From Verrucomicrobiales bacterium (lineage in GTDB: Bacteria; Verrucomicrobiota; Verrucomicrobiae; Limisphaerales; UBA1100): a DNA stretch of 64,000 nt. The stretch spans positions 1 to 64,000 of the forward strand of contig PBLV01000011.1 of the NCBI GenBank assembly GCA_002721895.1, read 5' to 3'. The notes beneath the pieces are model-generated. The model did no database searches. It was not told where the DNA came from and was given only the letters and a program-made list of their open reading frames with translations. The first letter of the stretch is position 1. Each line of letters opens with the position of its first letter. Positions 17,501 through 26,531 of this stretch are shown here, piece after piece. Both the position numbers and the translations under genes were made by a program.

Positions 17501-19402
17501 GAGTCGCTGGCAAACACCGCGCTGCAGTCAGCTGTCAACGCACACAATACAGCGCGCAAAGCCCAGTCCGTATCAAGCAGGGAACTCAGCGCCGCCAGTT
17601 CCAAACACACAAGCACAAAAAATACATCCGCCGCTGCATTCAGGGCTTACCAAACCAGCTTCGCCAGACATCAGCCTGCCGCCGACAAGTCCGCCGAGGC
17701 AAATGCCGCGCTCGCCAAATTGCGCAGGGAAATCTCCGTCGCCAAGAGAGCCGTTGACGATGCCACCCGCCGGATTGCCGGAGCCCAAAATGAGCTCAAA
17801 AAGGCCGACCATGCCGCCAACACCAATCAGGACACGGATCAAGCAAATGCCCTGCGCCAACGTGTTGCCGATGCCAAGTCTCTCCTTACCCGACTCACCG
17901 GCACCACTCTTCGGTTGGCCAACAACAGATTGAAAGCCGCCAACTCCGCCTACTCGAAGGCGCTCTCCACCAAGGCCTCAGCCGAGCGCACGCTAACGGA
18001 ACAGTCCAAGCAACTTGCCACTGCCAGGATGAACCTGCGCACGGCACAAACCGATTTCCAAGCCGCCAAGGCCGGGCTGCAAAGGGCGCTAACCCGATTT
18101 GAGCAGGCCGCAATCGGGGAACAACTGGCACAGACAGGCTACAACCAAGCCACGCACAATCACAACGTGTCCAAGCAGGAACTTGCCAACGCGAAAGACG
18201 GGCACTTGAAATTGACCACACAAAGCAAACAGGCCACGAACGCTGCCGGCCTTGCCTCCACCAAGCGTTCCGGTGCCGAGAGGTTGCTCGCAACCGCGAC
18301 CCAGCAATCCTCCTCCGCGTTGCTTGAGTTCCGCAAAGCAGAAAAGGATTTTCAGGATGCGGAGGCCATTCACCAAGCGGCCCTGATGGAGATGAACGCC
18401 GCCCAGAGAGTTCTCAAGAAAGCAGAGGATAAAACCAAAACAAACCACGCCAAGGCGGCCACAGAACGACGGACACTGGAACTCTTGACCCAGGCAAAAC
18501 AGAACAACCTCACCTTGCCACAGGCCGAAATGGCGGCGGGCAAGGCGATGGAAAATTTGAAACAAGCCCATGCGACCGAGACAGAGAAAAAGACCCAGCG
18601 GGATCTGGCCATTGAAAACCAATCCAAGCTTGAAATGGCTTCTGCTACTGCCACCCTATCGTTTGAAGAAGCCAAAGCGAACCATGCTACGCTCACCGCC
18701 CAGCAAAAGTCGCTCGAGGAACTGGCAAGGAACCTAGATGCCCTCATAACCGCCACCACGGGTAGCCGCGACGCCGCGCGCAATCAAGCCAACTCCCACA
18801 AGGCCAACTGGACACGAGCGCACCAGACAACCGCGGCTGCCACGATTGGCCTTCGCGAGGCCGACATTCAGACCCAAGCGGCCAGACTGGCCACCCGCCG
18901 CATTTTCCAAACCCGGGACGCCCACGCCCTGCACACGGATCTATGGCTGAAGGAATTTAGGCGGCTCGATGCGGAATTTGCGCGGGTTCAATCAAGAAAA
19001 GTTTCGCCGGCGATTCATCTGGCCGGCGCTCACAAAAACGCCACGACCCAGACAAAGGCCGTCCAATTTTCCACGGTCAACAACCTGAATAAAGCCAACG
19101 CCGCCACGGTTACCGTTGATCTCGCTTTCCGCAATGCCGTCAAAACCAACTGGGAAAAGGACGTCGCCGAGTTGGAGGCGCAGCGACTGGAGTCCGTAGC
19201 GTGGGGGAAATTGTCGACAGCCCAACTCACGCTCGACCAAGTGATGGATGAGTACAAGGTGGTTTACGATGATTACATCAAGAAGAAACGTGCCGCGGAC
19301 GCGATCCGCGGCAAAATCGCGAGCGCCCTGCGCGAGCGCGACATCGCCAAGCAACGGCTGGACGCCTTGAAGCCCGCGCATCGCGCCATTGTTTCCCCTT
19401 GA
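14576..19402 (+). CDS. Giant secreted coiled-coil protein with PA14/LamG-like N-terminal domains
   Basis: 1608 residues from the ATG at 14576; an ATG at 14504 would add 24 residues ahead of the signal peptide (KHTLATIGGFALAWLAAADS). About 20-60 is a small beta domain. FKFYGGNWPKLPNFADLPADR at about 80-100 looks like the start of a PA14 domain. A LamG-like jelly roll follows (FTITAEVTATAPDG... to about 285), then the PA14-like core GRLHTAAGRHEFNLNTSYAARLKIDG. A second small beta domain ends near 530. From about 550 to 1590 the sequence is almost purely Ala/Lys/Gln/Thr/Glu helix, strongly coiled-coil. I know no named family for the whole. Likely a long fibrous periplasmic or surface protein. 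It ends 7 bp from the convergent operon. Confidence 0.8.
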   Translation: MKHTLATIGGFALAWLAAADSVVLRDGQTLHGKLALTKDGAIQVTDANGTRILDAGKWKRVIRDTATRPPGLSGVEFKFYGGNWPKLPNFADLPADRSGVMSTTKLDLTPLGIVGTAQRLFDLRAGQVMSHDASPRMQSRPFTITAEVTATAPDGVILAQGGRVAGYAIYLEEGRLIFATRINHKLTTAVSAQNFPLNQPVTITAQLRRDAIMELTVNGQPVAQGAGASLLPSQPRDGLSVGKDVDVRVGPYKNENPFQGTIKRIRLQLEGGGVVYTGRLHTAAGRHEFNLNTSYAARLKIDGRAYIDKLDPKAPNQQRAALQLPAGPHFFQLEFAQLDPTQGGSQANDFSLTWSGPSIADPTLTAAPPADTQTWVRDDTATPGPGLLTWNGSFLPHTVKTIDADKVFYNNTSISRANVSIVLLQKLTVPKARTLNGSPPGVLLQSGDFVEGKVTAMNKDTITVESILIGRKTYMRLIEAVALVFNRPSRPMPGTRFSMRDGSRFVSTRHEFREGNIHLIQPPFRGRVLPFNEISEITTGTLSNLLQEASAHWDAHTIAGQKFLARRETINAGIIRQHNDLIQTHVNAAKRAAQATGELPALAKFETEAKNAEQTLRTKRDALRGQVSQLQNTYNQTKNALTTARNNLDTECERANSALQQHNAALTSQAQATLTSHALALQNDLTATWSQNISKNELDHSRTTEVRATTARDIARKTLAHSQNILHPARSESSKAQGSESNSLANKRAKLQELDNKHRAFLASQEQTGLALMGAASSGQRILQIRISRTRAMDELAQLKISLEQAEQKIKTAEQAAMAAATSVQKIVNSTHAARNEHTAASTALAQAQKTSDEASLIVDLIGGGELDRQITQSTTRQQAMEKAAKAADTSLNDARAVLDKTTKAVDSAKSKADAKRKAKGAALQKLETKLSAQQAALQSLAETSESVTHANILKTSSNREIKTAKERLDRATKTESLANTALQSAVNAHNTARKAQSVSSRELSAASSKHTSTKNTSAAAFRAYQTSFARHQPAADKSAEANAALAKLRREISVAKRAVDDATRRIAGAQNELKKADHAANTNQDTDQANALRQRVADAKSLLTRLTGTTLRLANNRLKAANSAYSKALSTKASAERTLTEQSKQLATARMNLRTAQTDFQAAKAGLQRALTRFEQAAIGEQLAQTGYNQATHNHNVSKQELANAKDGHLKLTTQSKQATNAAGLASTKRSGAERLLATATQQSSSALLEFRKAEKDFQDAEAIHQAALMEMNAAQRVLKKAEDKTKTNHAKAATERRTLELLTQAKQNNLTLPQAEMAAGKAMENLKQAHATETEKKTQRDLAIENQSKLEMASATATLSFEEAKANHATLTAQQKSLEELARNLDALITATTGSRDAARNQANSHKANWTRAHQTTAAATIGLREADIQTQAARLATRRIFQTRDAHALHTDLWLKEFRRLDAEFARVQSRKVSPAIHLAGAHKNATTQTKAVQFSTVNNLNKANAATVTVDLAFRNAVKTNWEKDVAELEAQRLESVAWGKLSTAQLTLDQVMDEYKVVYDDYIKKKRAADAIRGKIASALRERDIAKQRLDALKPAHRAIVSP

Positions 19403-19409
19403 TCGACGA

Positions 19410-22400
19410 CTACTCGTCCTCGTCCCGGCCAAAACCATACATGGGGAGCAGACGGTAGTACACTTCTAGGCTGAGGACGGCCAAGCCTGTGGCGAGTACG
19501 CGGCCCCCAGTGTTCACATGCTGCCCCTTGGGTTCCCAACTGCCCTTGTTCGCGCCGGTGGCTTGCTGCAATGCCACGTAGACTTCCTTAAGATTATCGT
19601 TCCACTCCTTCCAGATCGGCCCCTGGTGCTGATAGAGCGAAAGTGTGGCGTAATAGTCGTAGTAGAAATCAACCCGATTGGCCTTGAGCATGTTCGCCTT
19701 CAGGTAAGCAGCGCTTTCCTTCATATTCGGCGCGGTGGGGGGCGACAAGTCCAGTTGCCGTAAAAACATACCCGTGGCCGTCATGGCTGGTGGCCCGTTG
19801 CCCTTGCCCGTATAGCCATAGCGGCCGCCCACCTTTCCGCCGGCGACGGAGTCAATGAACTTGCGGGTCAACACAAAGGCCTGCTCAGGCACTTCAAGAT
19901 CCGCCATCCGCGCCGAATGCATGGCCATGTACTGCCAGCCCGTCACCGAAAGGTCGCCCTTCTCTCCCGGGTTGTACCGCCAACCACCACCCTCCTTGTG
20001 TTGCGCCTTCAGGATGAACTCGATGGAGCGCAGGGCGGGATCCTTGAGCTTGGGATCCTTGGTCAACCCGTAGGCCTCACACAGGGCAATGGCCGCAATG
20101 CCGTGGCAGTACATGCGCCCACCGGTGTTTCCGCGCAAATCACCATCCGGCTTCTGCTGTTTCAGCAGCCAATCCAGCGCTTTGCTTTGGGCTTGCGCGT
20201 GGCGGGTGTTGTCGTTGTGCTTGATGCCCCAGCCGTAATAGCAAAGAAGCGCCAAGCCAGCGCCAGCGGTGTTGTACCTGGAATTGCTGTTGAACTTGCC
20301 CATCTCCCACCGGCCGTCCGGTTCCTGATTGGCCGTAAACCAGTCCAGCCCCAGTCGTATGGCCCGCTCGGTAGCCTCGGAGCCGCCCAGTTGCTCAATG
20401 ACCTCCTGCGAGGGTTTGCCTCGCAGTTTCTTGACGAACTGGCCCAGATTTTTGACGTCCGGGTTGTCCTTGGGCAACTCCAGCTTGATGCCGCCGGAAA
20501 GGCGGTCGATGGTATCCTCACCGGGCAGGTTCATGGACAACATCGGCTGGTCGATCACGCCCTCCAGCTTGGGTGACTTGATGTTGGCTTCCAGCCCATC
20601 CACGGGATTGATGGTATCGCCGCCCGTGTCCGTGGTCGGCGCCGGCTGGCCGCTGGCGGCAATGGATTTCGCGTTGGATTGCACGTCTGCCTGCTGATTG
20701 CCCGCGGCACCGGTTTGGCCCTGCGAGGTCCGCACCCTCTGGAGGTCGCCCTCGTTGCGCTTGAAGTCACCCTCGCTCGGGTCCGCCGGGTTCACCTCCA
20801 GCTCCAAGCCCTTGGCGAGTGAGTCCACCGGGTTTTCCCCCGGTAGATTGTTCGACAGCGAATCCCGGCTGATATCGCTCTTCACCGGACGCGGCAAGTC
20901 ATTGGCCTCCAGTCCCTCCAAGGGATCCACCGTGTCCGTCGTCAACGCCGGCTTGCTGCTGGCCGCGGCAGATTCCGATTTGGACACTACGTCCACCTTC
21001 CGGTTCTCACCGGGATCCACTTCCGCCTTTTCGGTCCGGACCTTCTGGAGCGTTTCCTCGTTGACTTTGAAGTCATCCTTCGCCGGATCCACCGGTTCAA
21101 CCGGCTCCGCGCTGGCCACCTCGCCCACCTCCAGTTCGGCCACCTCCAAACCCGGCAATTCCATGGGCGCCAGTTCCTGCAGCACCGCTGAATCACGCGC
21201 TGGCGCGTTCACCGTTTCCGGGGTAGACTGGCCCTTAGATTCATTGGCCTTGGACGGCCTGAAATTGCTCACCAGAGACTGATCGGTCGTACGTTGCGGA
21301 ACGGGCACGGGAGCCGTAGCTGCCTCGGCCGGATTAAACTCCACCTCACGAAATTCCTGAACGTTTTTGTTCACGATCAGCTGCGTGGTCCGTGACACTT
21401 CGGCCAGTTCCTGCTCCGACTCCATGGCCAGTTCTTCCTCCGCCAAATTGTCCACCGACACCGCCACCTCGGGCGCCTTGGGCTCGCGACCGCCCAAAGC
21501 CTGCGTGATCAGCCAATAGGACAGCAGAAGAAGCAACAACAAGTGTACCATCGCCGATCCCGCAAGGCATTTGTGATAAAGGTTGGTGATGTCACGCCAT
21601 TTCTCCAGCAGGTAAATCAGCGCAATCAACGACGCGATGGCCAGAAGAATCCACCAGATGATATTGCTCATCAACTGCTTGAACTGCGCCAATTCCGACA
21701 AATCCGTATAGCCGATCACCTCGCGCGTGGTGGACTGGTACAAGCGGTATTTCGGCTTGGCCGCGGCCAACTCTTCACCACCCTCCAAGTCACCATCCGC
21801 GCTGAACAACAGATCAAAGCCCTCCATCCGCACCGCCGGATCCGTCGCGTTACCGCGCTTGATGTAAACATCCACTTTCTGCGGCGCCTGCATCTTGCCT
21901 TTCACCACGCGGGACAAATAGAGGTTGAAACCCACTTTGCCCTTATGGCCACGATCCGAGGCGAGAAACACGTGACTGCCCCTGCCGGTCAGAGCTGTTT
22001 CGATGTCATCCGCGCTTGAATTAAGCACACTCACGGGCTTCGCCTCAGTAAATTCCGGTATCGGCGGCAGCGCCGAAGCCACGGGTGGCTGAGTCGCATT
22101 GTCCTCGCCGGAAACAGGCGCAGCCAGTTTGCGACGGGCCACATGGATATCCTGCGCCTTGCCGCCCGTCTTGCGGTTGGAGGAAAAGAAAAGCCGTGCA
22201 TCATCCGCAGAAGCCGCCGGGCCAGTCTCGTCATTTGCCGAGTTGATCTCTCCGCCAAGCCGCTCCACGCCCATCCACTCCCCATCTGCAAACCGGGCCA
22301 CATACAAATCGTATCCCCCCGCCCCGCCATCACGATCCGAGCTGAAATAAAGATAACGGCCATCCTGTGAGAATGCCGCCCCCCGCTCATTGGCCTCGGT

Positions 22401-22862
22401 GTTCAGCGCCACCATCGGCTTCGGACGGCTCCACAGGCGACCATCCCAAGTTGAAAGATACAAGTCCGCCCCAGTCTCCGACACCTCATCTTTCGCGTCA
22501 GAATCCTTGGCCCAACGCGTCAAAACCATCATGGCCCCATCCGCTGAGAATGTCGCCTCCACACGCTCGGAAAATACGTGAAATCCCACCGTTGCGTTGG
22601 CATCCGTCACTCCGCCAAACACCCTTTGGCGCGGATCCTCCCACAGCACCATTCGCTCTTTCTTCGCCTTCGCATCCACCCGCAACCCCTCATCATCCGT
22701 AAAGTAGGCCCAGACATCCTCATGCAATCGATCCTTCAGAATCGCGCCCAGCGCCACCACCACCGCCAACGCGATTACCGGGAGTATCCAGCGTGTCCAC
22801 GAGCGCTTCCGGACAGGGGTCTCATTCTCCTCCACCCGCACCTGTTTATTCTCCTTACTCAT
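19410..22862 (-). CDS. TonB-like membrane protein with PD40 propeller and prenyltransferase-repeat toroid
   Basis: 1150 residues. Start at the ATG at 22862: GGGGAG lies 9-10 nt upstream and the previous stop is 1 nt away. Order: membrane helix 24-42; PD40/TolB-like propeller blades about 100-390 (for example YLYFSSDRDGGAGGYDLYVAR); helix 401-419; helix 433-456 containing SAMVH, a TonB-type SxxxH motif (Ser436, His440) at its cytoplasmic end; acidic, Pro-containing linker 457-829 with a duplicated segment of about 100 residues; toroid 830-1140 built of QxxDGRW-type terpenoid-cyclase/prenyltransferase repeats. The DxDD cyclase motif is absent, so binding rather than catalysis is likely. Last gene of the operon with exbB and exbD. 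Inference: an energy transducer from ExbBD to a periplasmic or outer-membrane partner. Confidence 0.8.
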   Translation of the reverse strand: MSKENKQVRVEENETPVRKRSWTRWILPVIALAVVVALGAILKDRLHEDVWAYFTDDEGLRVDAKAKKERMVLWEDPRQRVFGGVTDANATVGFHVFSERVEATFSADGAMMVLTRWAKDSDAKDEVSETGADLYLSTWDGRLWSRPKPMVALNTEANERGAAFSQDGRYLYFSSDRDGGAGGYDLYVARFADGEWMGVERLGGEINSANDETGPAASADDARLFFSSNRKTGGKAQDIHVARRKLAAPVSGEDNATQPPVASALPPIPEFTEAKPVSVLNSSADDIETALTGRGSHVFLASDRGHKGKVGFNLYLSRVVKGKMQAPQKVDVYIKRGNATDPAVRMEGFDLLFSADGDLEGGEELAAAKPKYRLYQSTTREVIGYTDLSELAQFKQLMSNIIWWILLAIASLIALIYLLEKWRDITNLYHKCLAGSAMVHLLLLLLLSYWLITQALGGREPKAPEVAVSVDNLAEEELAMESEQELAEVSRTTQLIVNKNVQEFREVEFNPAEAATAPVPVPQRTTDQSLVSNFRPSKANESKGQSTPETVNAPARDSAVLQELAPMELPGLEVAELEVGEVASAEPVEPVDPAKDDFKVNEETLQKVRTEKAEVDPGENRKVDVVSKSESAAASSKPALTTDTVDPLEGLEANDLPRPVKSDISRDSLSNNLPGENPVDSLAKGLELEVNPADPSEGDFKRNEGDLQRVRTSQGQTGAAGNQQADVQSNAKSIAASGQPAPTTDTGGDTINPVDGLEANIKSPKLEGVIDQPMLSMNLPGEDTIDRLSGGIKLELPKDNPDVKNLGQFVKKLRGKPSQEVIEQLGGSEATERAIRLGLDWFTANQEPDGRWEMGKFNSNSRYNTAGAGLALLCYYGWGIKHNDNTRHAQAQSKALDWLLKQQKPDGDLRGNTGGRMYCHGIAAIALCEAYGLTKDPKLKDPALRSIEFILKAQHKEGGGWRYNPGEKGDLSVTGWQYMAMHSARMADLEVPEQAFVLTRKFIDSVAGGKVGGRYGYTGKGNGPPAMTATGMFLRQLDLSPPTAPNMKESAAYLKANMLKANRVDFYYDYYATLSLYQHQGPIWKEWNDNLKEVYVALQQATGANKGSWEPKGQHVNTGGRVLATGLAVLSLEVYYRLLPMYGFGRDEDE

Positions 22863-22863
22863 T

Positions 22864-25272
22864 TCAGGCATTCTCCCCAACTTCCTGTCTTTCCTCCGTG
22901 GGTTGCGCCGAATTCGGCTTGGGATCACGAATTGCGTACCACGTGCTTCCCACCAACACCATCAATGCCCCCGCAAGTGCCAGAATCATCTGGATGTTGT
23001 CCGCCATCCACGCGCCCGTGGGCATCTTTGAGTAGTCATACCGCCTTTCAACGCGCCGGCTCATGGCTCCATATAGTGCATCGCTGTTCTTGTCCCGGGC
23101 AGAATTGAACATCAGGTTGAAGCCGGCCATACGCAACGCGGGCGCGGTTTCATCAGAAGCCGAGTTGATTTCCGGGCCAAGGTTTTCCGCTTCACCCGGT
23201 AACAGGCGCCCTCCCAAATCCGCCCCACCCGGTCGCTTAAAACGCGCGCGGTAAATATCCATCCCCCCCTGTCCTTCCGAACGGCTCGACGCAAAGTAAA
23301 TGAAATCCCCATGCTCCGTCACCACGGGATCCAAATCTTCCCCGCTCGAGGAGAGTCCCGGAATATGCTGCGCGTGGCGGAACAACGGCGTCGACGGCAG
23401 TTGGCCACCGGTCTTCAGGCCCTCCGCTTCGCTCATTGGCCCCGCCGGATCCGGCTCAAAACCCAGCCCATAAAGCGGCGTGTAACGATAATGCGCCTCC
23501 AGCGAAAGCGCCGCCAAAGCCGTGGCCACCACCGTGCCCATGGCCCCGCCGTGTGCGCCGGACGCCGCCCAGGAACCATCCTCCGCCTGTGCAGCCACCA
23601 GCTTTTCCCGCATGGCATCCAGCCAGCGTCGCCATGCCGGCCCCTGCTGCTGATAGGACGCCAAGGTGCCATAGTAGGAGTAGTAAAGATCCGCAACCGA
23701 CAATCCCTGCTGGTCCACAATCTCCGAAGCTTCCGCCGCCAGCTCGCTGTTATTGGACAGGCCCAGAAGCTGACTACAGAAGAAGCCCACCGCATTCATC
23801 GCCGGCGACTTGCCCTTGGGCGGCACGTTCTCTCCATGCGCGTAGCCAAAGGATCCTCCGTGCTTACCCCCGCTCATGATTTTTAAAAACTTGCGGGCAC
23901 CCTCGATGGTCTCCGGCTTTACCTTCAATCCCGACATTTCCGCGCTGGCCAAGACCATGATAATCCAGCCCGACACTGACAGGTCGCCCTTCTGAGAATC
24001 AAACCCGCCGTCCGAGTACGCCTTGTAACGCCAGCCTCCTGTCGTTTTGTTCTGTGAAGCCTCAATAAAGTCCACTGCCGATTGCGCGCGCGGCCGCAGT
24101 TTCTGGTCTTTCGTCACACCGTACGCCTCTACCAGCGCCAGCCCGGCGATGCCATGGTCATACATATCCCCTTTCGGGCTGACGCCGCGCAAGTCACCGT
24201 CCGCCTTGCCCTGCTGTTCCACCAGCCAATCAATCCCCTTTCGCACAGTTTCCTGATAGGTGCAGTTCAAATCATGCCGTTCACCTCTTCCGTAAAACAC
24301 CAGCAGCGCCGCCCCGGTCGCCGCCATATCGTGGTTGCCAGCTCCCTTGTGCTCGCTCAGGTCCCATCGCCCGTCCTCGGACTGAGTGCTCGCCAGAAAC
24401 GCCAACGCCTTGTCCACCGCCGACTCCGTGGCCGGCGTGCCACCTAGCTTGCCCATCACGTTAGTGCTGGCCAGTGCCCCCTCGCGCAACGAATAAAGCA
24501 TGCTCAGGCGCCGCTCCACCATCAGATCATACGGGCGCTCCTGTGCCAGGTCCGCGGAATACAAGTCGTGATCCACTTTCAGTTCCTCAACCTGCCTGAT
24601 GGAAAGCTGCTCCTCGGCCCCATCCACCCTTTTGCGTGGCCGGTTGCTGGAGAAAAACAATTCAAAATGATCCGGCGAAATCGCCGGACCCAGCTCATCA
24701 AACGGCGTATTCACCCGGCTCGTCAATGGCAGCGGCCACGCATATTCCGCTCCATCCCACTTGGCCACCCAGATGTCATAACCGCCCAGCCCTCCCGGCC
24801 GGTTACTGGAGAAATAAAGAAACGTTCCGTCACCACTGAGACTGGGGGATGACTCCTGAAAATTGCTGTTCAACGCCCGCATAGGCCGGGGCTTGCCCCA
24901 GGCACTGCCATCCCACCGGCGCAGGAACAAGTCCTCCGTTCCGTCCTTGCCCAGGCGAGCATAAACCATCCTCGTGCCGTCCGAGGAGATGGCCGGCTCG
25001 GAAACCACATCCTCCGGCAACAAGCCCGCCTTCACTGGCTGCGCTTTTTCCCAGAGGACAAACCCCACCTCCACATCATGCGCCACCTGCTCGAAGGAGA
25101 CCACGTCCGTGTACTTGTACCAACGGTGCGGCTTTAGGTGCGCCACCATCCAAATGGCTGACCCCACCAGTACCACTGCCGCCAGCCAGCCATAGGCCCG
25201 GAATCGCTGCGTGCGATCCATGCCCAGCAACTTGCGCTCTTCCAGCTTCGTGTCCTGACCCAGTTCGCTCAT
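22864..25272 (-). CDS. Membrane protein with PD40 propeller and prenyltransferase-repeat toroid
   Basis: 802 residues. Membrane helix 26-44; PD40 blades about 90-210 (SGDGTFLYFSSNRPGGLGGYD); toroid 280-600 of terpenoid-cyclase-like repeats (for example QSEDGRW at 297-303, KADGDLRGVS, KTTGGWRY); more PD40 blades 640-735; C-terminal helix 762-781. No SxxxH motif and no DxDD cyclase motif. It shares its domain types with the next gene product but in a different order. The gap to exbD is 7 nt and to the following gene 1 nt. By analogy it may form a periplasmic complex with the TonB-like protein. Enzymatic terpene chemistry is unlikely. Confidence 0.8.
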   Translation of the reverse strand: MSELGQDTKLEERKLLGMDRTQRFRAYGWLAAVVLVGSAIWMVAHLKPHRWYKYTDVVSFEQVAHDVEVGFVLWEKAQPVKAGLLPEDVVSEPAISSDGTRMVYARLGKDGTEDLFLRRWDGSAWGKPRPMRALNSNFQESSPSLSGDGTFLYFSSNRPGGLGGYDIWVAKWDGAEYAWPLPLTSRVNTPFDELGPAISPDHFELFFSSNRPRKRVDGAEEQLSIRQVEELKVDHDLYSADLAQERPYDLMVERRLSMLYSLREGALASTNVMGKLGGTPATESAVDKALAFLASTQSEDGRWDLSEHKGAGNHDMAATGAALLVFYGRGERHDLNCTYQETVRKGIDWLVEQQGKADGDLRGVSPKGDMYDHGIAGLALVEAYGVTKDQKLRPRAQSAVDFIEASQNKTTGGWRYKAYSDGGFDSQKGDLSVSGWIIMVLASAEMSGLKVKPETIEGARKFLKIMSGGKHGGSFGYAHGENVPPKGKSPAMNAVGFFCSQLLGLSNNSELAAEASEIVDQQGLSVADLYYSYYGTLASYQQQGPAWRRWLDAMREKLVAAQAEDGSWAASGAHGGAMGTVVATALAALSLEAHYRYTPLYGLGFEPDPAGPMSEAEGLKTGGQLPSTPLFRHAQHIPGLSSSGEDLDPVVTEHGDFIYFASSRSEGQGGMDIYRARFKRPGGADLGGRLLPGEAENLGPEINSASDETAPALRMAGFNLMFNSARDKNSDALYGAMSRRVERRYDYSKMPTGAWMADNIQMILALAGALMVLVGSTWYAIRDPKPNSAQPTEERQEVGENA

Positions 25273-25279
25273 TTCCCGC

Positions 25280-25696
25280 CTACTTCAAGGTTTTCACCAT
25301 GATATGCGATTCCTTAACTCCAACGAATTTGCAGATCGAAAGCACGTTGGCCACATAAAGGTGCTTGGTCTCCTTGTCTGCCCGCACCATCACCTTCAGC
25401 TCAGGCCGTTTTTGCACCGCGGTCTGCATGGTCTTCTCCACTTCCTCCTCGCTCACCGGCTCGCCCATGATTACGTAGGCACCTGACTTGCGAATATTCA
25501 CCTTTACCACGTCGCCCGCCTTGTTGGAAATCGCCTGGTTGCGCTGATCCACCGGCAGTTCCACCCGCCGGTCATCCTCCTTCTGTTTGAACGTGGTCGT
25601 GACTAGGAAAAAAATCACCAGGATAAACATCACGTCCAAGAGCGAGGTCATGTTGATGTCTTCCTCCTCTTCAGCCATCCGCGCACGAATACTCAT
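25280..25696 (-). CDS. exbD: ExbD/TolR biopolymer transport protein
   Basis: 138 residues, normal for the family. Short cytoplasmic acidic N-terminus, a single helix at about 16-37 with the conserved proton-path aspartate (Asp21, in NMTSLLDVMFILVIFF), then a periplasmic domain ending in VMVRADKETKHLYVANVLSICKFVGV. With ExbB it forms the proton-driven motor that powers TonB- or Tol-type proteins. It overlaps exbB by 4 nt (ATGA). Confidence 0.95.
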   Translation of the reverse strand: MSIRARMAEEEEDINMTSLLDVMFILVIFFLVTTTFKQKEDDRRVELPVDQRNQAISNKAGDVVKVNIRKSGAYVIMGEPVSEEEVEKTMQTAVQKRPELKVMVRADKETKHLYVANVLSICKFVGVKESHIMVKTLK

Positions 25697-26499
25697 GATT
25701 TGCCACCTTTCTTCGCGCTTTTCTTGGTCGATTCCTCAGGTTCATCCTGCTCGGCCGATTCGACGGGTTCCAGCAAGCCTTCATCGCCGCCTTCGCACGA
25801 GAACACAAATTCCGCGCCAGCCTCGTCAATGTCATCAATCAGCCGATCCACCCGGGTCGAGAGAAAGTGATAAAACAAGAGCACGGGAATGGCGATCGTA
25901 AGCCCCGCCGCCGTGGTCACCAACGCCTCATAAATACCGCGCGCCAGCTCCGTCGTGCTGGCATCCACCGAGGTCACCTGAAATGCCTTGATCATGCCAT
26001 ACACCGTCCCCAGCAGGCCCAGCAACGGCGCCACTGTAGCAATGTACCGTAACGGTCTCAGGCTGCGTTTCATCTTGTCCGCCTCACGCGAACCCACATC
26101 ATCAATCGCCTTTTCCACGGCCTCGCGGCCCAGCTTGATGCGCCGAATGCCCGCCTTGAAAATATGCCCCACAGTGCCCCCCGCATTGTCGCAATACGAA
26201 AGCGCCTCGCGGCCCGTCGAATCCTTCCCCCAAGCCTTGCTCAGGCCCGGCAGAAAACTCGACGGCATCACCCGGTCACGGCTCAGCGAGATGAGGCGCT
26301 CCAGCCCCAGCGCCAACGCCAGAATCGAGGCCAACCCCAAGGGATACATGACCGGGCCACCCTTCTGGATAAGCGACAACACGGTTTCCTGCTCCACGCC
26401 TGTCTTTGCGTCCACCTCCGCCCCAAGTGCGCTGGTGGCGCAAACGGCCAGCAGCATCACCGCCATGGTCCCGGCACATTGATAATGATTGTTCTTCAA
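25693..26499 (-). CDS. exbB: ExbB/TolQ/MotA-family proton channel
   Basis: 268 residues. An N-terminal signal peptide (about 1-26) precedes three helices at roughly 50-68, 150-172 and 190-215, with the family strings LRYIATVAPLLGLLGTVYGMIKAF and LVTTAAGLTIAIPVLLFYHF. The charged tail ends in Lys/Glu repeats. It is the stator partner of ExbD. The extra signal peptide is a feature of a subset of ExbB proteins, often ones serving outer-membrane import. It starts 32 nt after the TPR gene. Confidence 0.95.
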   Translation of the reverse strand: MKNNHYQCAGTMAVMLLAVCATSALGAEVDAKTGVEQETVLSLIQKGGPVMYPLGLASILALALGLERLISLSRDRVMPSSFLPGLSKAWGKDSTGREALSYCDNAGGTVGHIFKAGIRRIKLGREAVEKAIDDVGSREADKMKRSLRPLRYIATVAPLLGLLGTVYGMIKAFQVTSVDASTTELARGIYEALVTTAAGLTIAIPVLLFYHFLSTRVDRLIDDIDEAGAEFVFSCEGGDEGLLEPVESAEQDEPEESTKKSAKKGGKS

Positions 26500-26531
26500 T
26501 CGATTGCTCCTTTCTTTGGAAACCTGTCCGG

